Positions 63,770-64,000 of a stretch of 64,000 nt of DNA are shown piece by piece. Under the pieces are notes generated by a model that had not been told where the DNA came from, ran no database searches, and saw only the letters and a program-made list of their open reading frames with translations. The number at the start of each line of letters is the position of its first letter. The first letter of the stretch is position 1. Source of the stretch: Atriophallophorus winterbourni (lineage: Eukaryota > Platyhelminthes > Trematoda > Plagiorchiida > Microphallidae); NCBI GenBank assembly GCA_013407085.1, contig JACCGJ010018497.1, positions 62,001-126,000 on the forward strand. The letters are read 5' to 3'. A program made the translations under genes and the position numbers.

Positions 63770-64000
63770 TATTAAACTTTAGATTCTTATTTAAGATTAT
63801 TATATTTTCTGCCATACCTATAGTGCGAACGATGAGTGTCGCAATTATTTCTTGAAAAGAACATTTGAGAAAAAGCAAAGCTTTATTTCTCAATACTATA
63901 TGAAGTTTTGTTTTAACAAATACAACATGTACTAATCATACATGGAAATATTAGTTGAGAATAAACAATCACAGCAACTAACAAAATTTGATTGTAATTT
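63483..64000. other. Window end, AT-rich
   Basis: Nothing recognised apart from a (TA)n microsatellite at 63736-63767. Confidence 0.4.
63736..63767. repeat. (TA)n microsatellite
   Basis: Uninterrupted TA dinucleotides, 16 units. Confidence 0.97.

Overview
The window looks like nuclear DNA of a flatworm, most likely a trematode. The evidence is the mix of mobile elements: CsRn1-clade Ty3/gypsy elements with the odd C-x2-H-x9-C-x3-C Gag finger, Penelope-like elements, CR1-like LINEs with short-period tails, and long repeat-filled introns. The species cannot be told from the sequence. No rRNA, convincing tRNA or CRISPR is present.

The one host gene I can identify is FANCD2, the Fanconi anaemia DNA-repair protein. 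It runs on the minus strand from about 36.8 kb down to 12.2 kb. I could place 15 exons, all but one pair joined by phase-compatible splice sites. Exon 1 (36790-35604) starts at an ATG just after a splice-acceptor-like site. The last exon (12522-12217) carries the diagnostic EAFWLG-LKNRD motif and an acidic tail. Placed exons total about 5.5 kb (about 1,830 codons), longer than human FANCD2 (about 1,450). One small exon between 27722 and 25001 is still missing. The exon matching the human monoubiquitination region (29515-29263) encodes no lysine at all.

Everything else recognised is mobile DNA. 1.6-5.0 kb: APE-type LINE (family A, minus). 5.2-8.2 kb: Penelope-like element (plus) split by a 5'-truncated CR1-like LINE (minus). 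9.3-11.9 kb: decayed CsRn1-like fragment (minus). The FANCD2 introns hold LINE A and B fragments, a second Penelope end, and six copies of an unidentified 200-235 bp repeat. 34.85-35.34 kb: a foldback element. 36.9-41.2 kb: four more copies of the 200-235 bp repeat and a 124-bp tandem duplication.

41.2-49.9 kb holds two LTR retrotransposons with matched LTRs and 4-bp target duplications. The minus-strand one is a chimera with a third, partial LTR between gag and the RT active site. The plus-strand one has the full CsRn1-like gag-pro-RT-RNaseH-IN order but is inactivated. 50.9-63.5 kb holds CR1-like LINEs, a relative of the minus-strand gypsy family with a divergent LTR, and one LINE A 3' end. 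59.3-62.7 kb and the two ends of the window are largely featureless AT-rich DNA.
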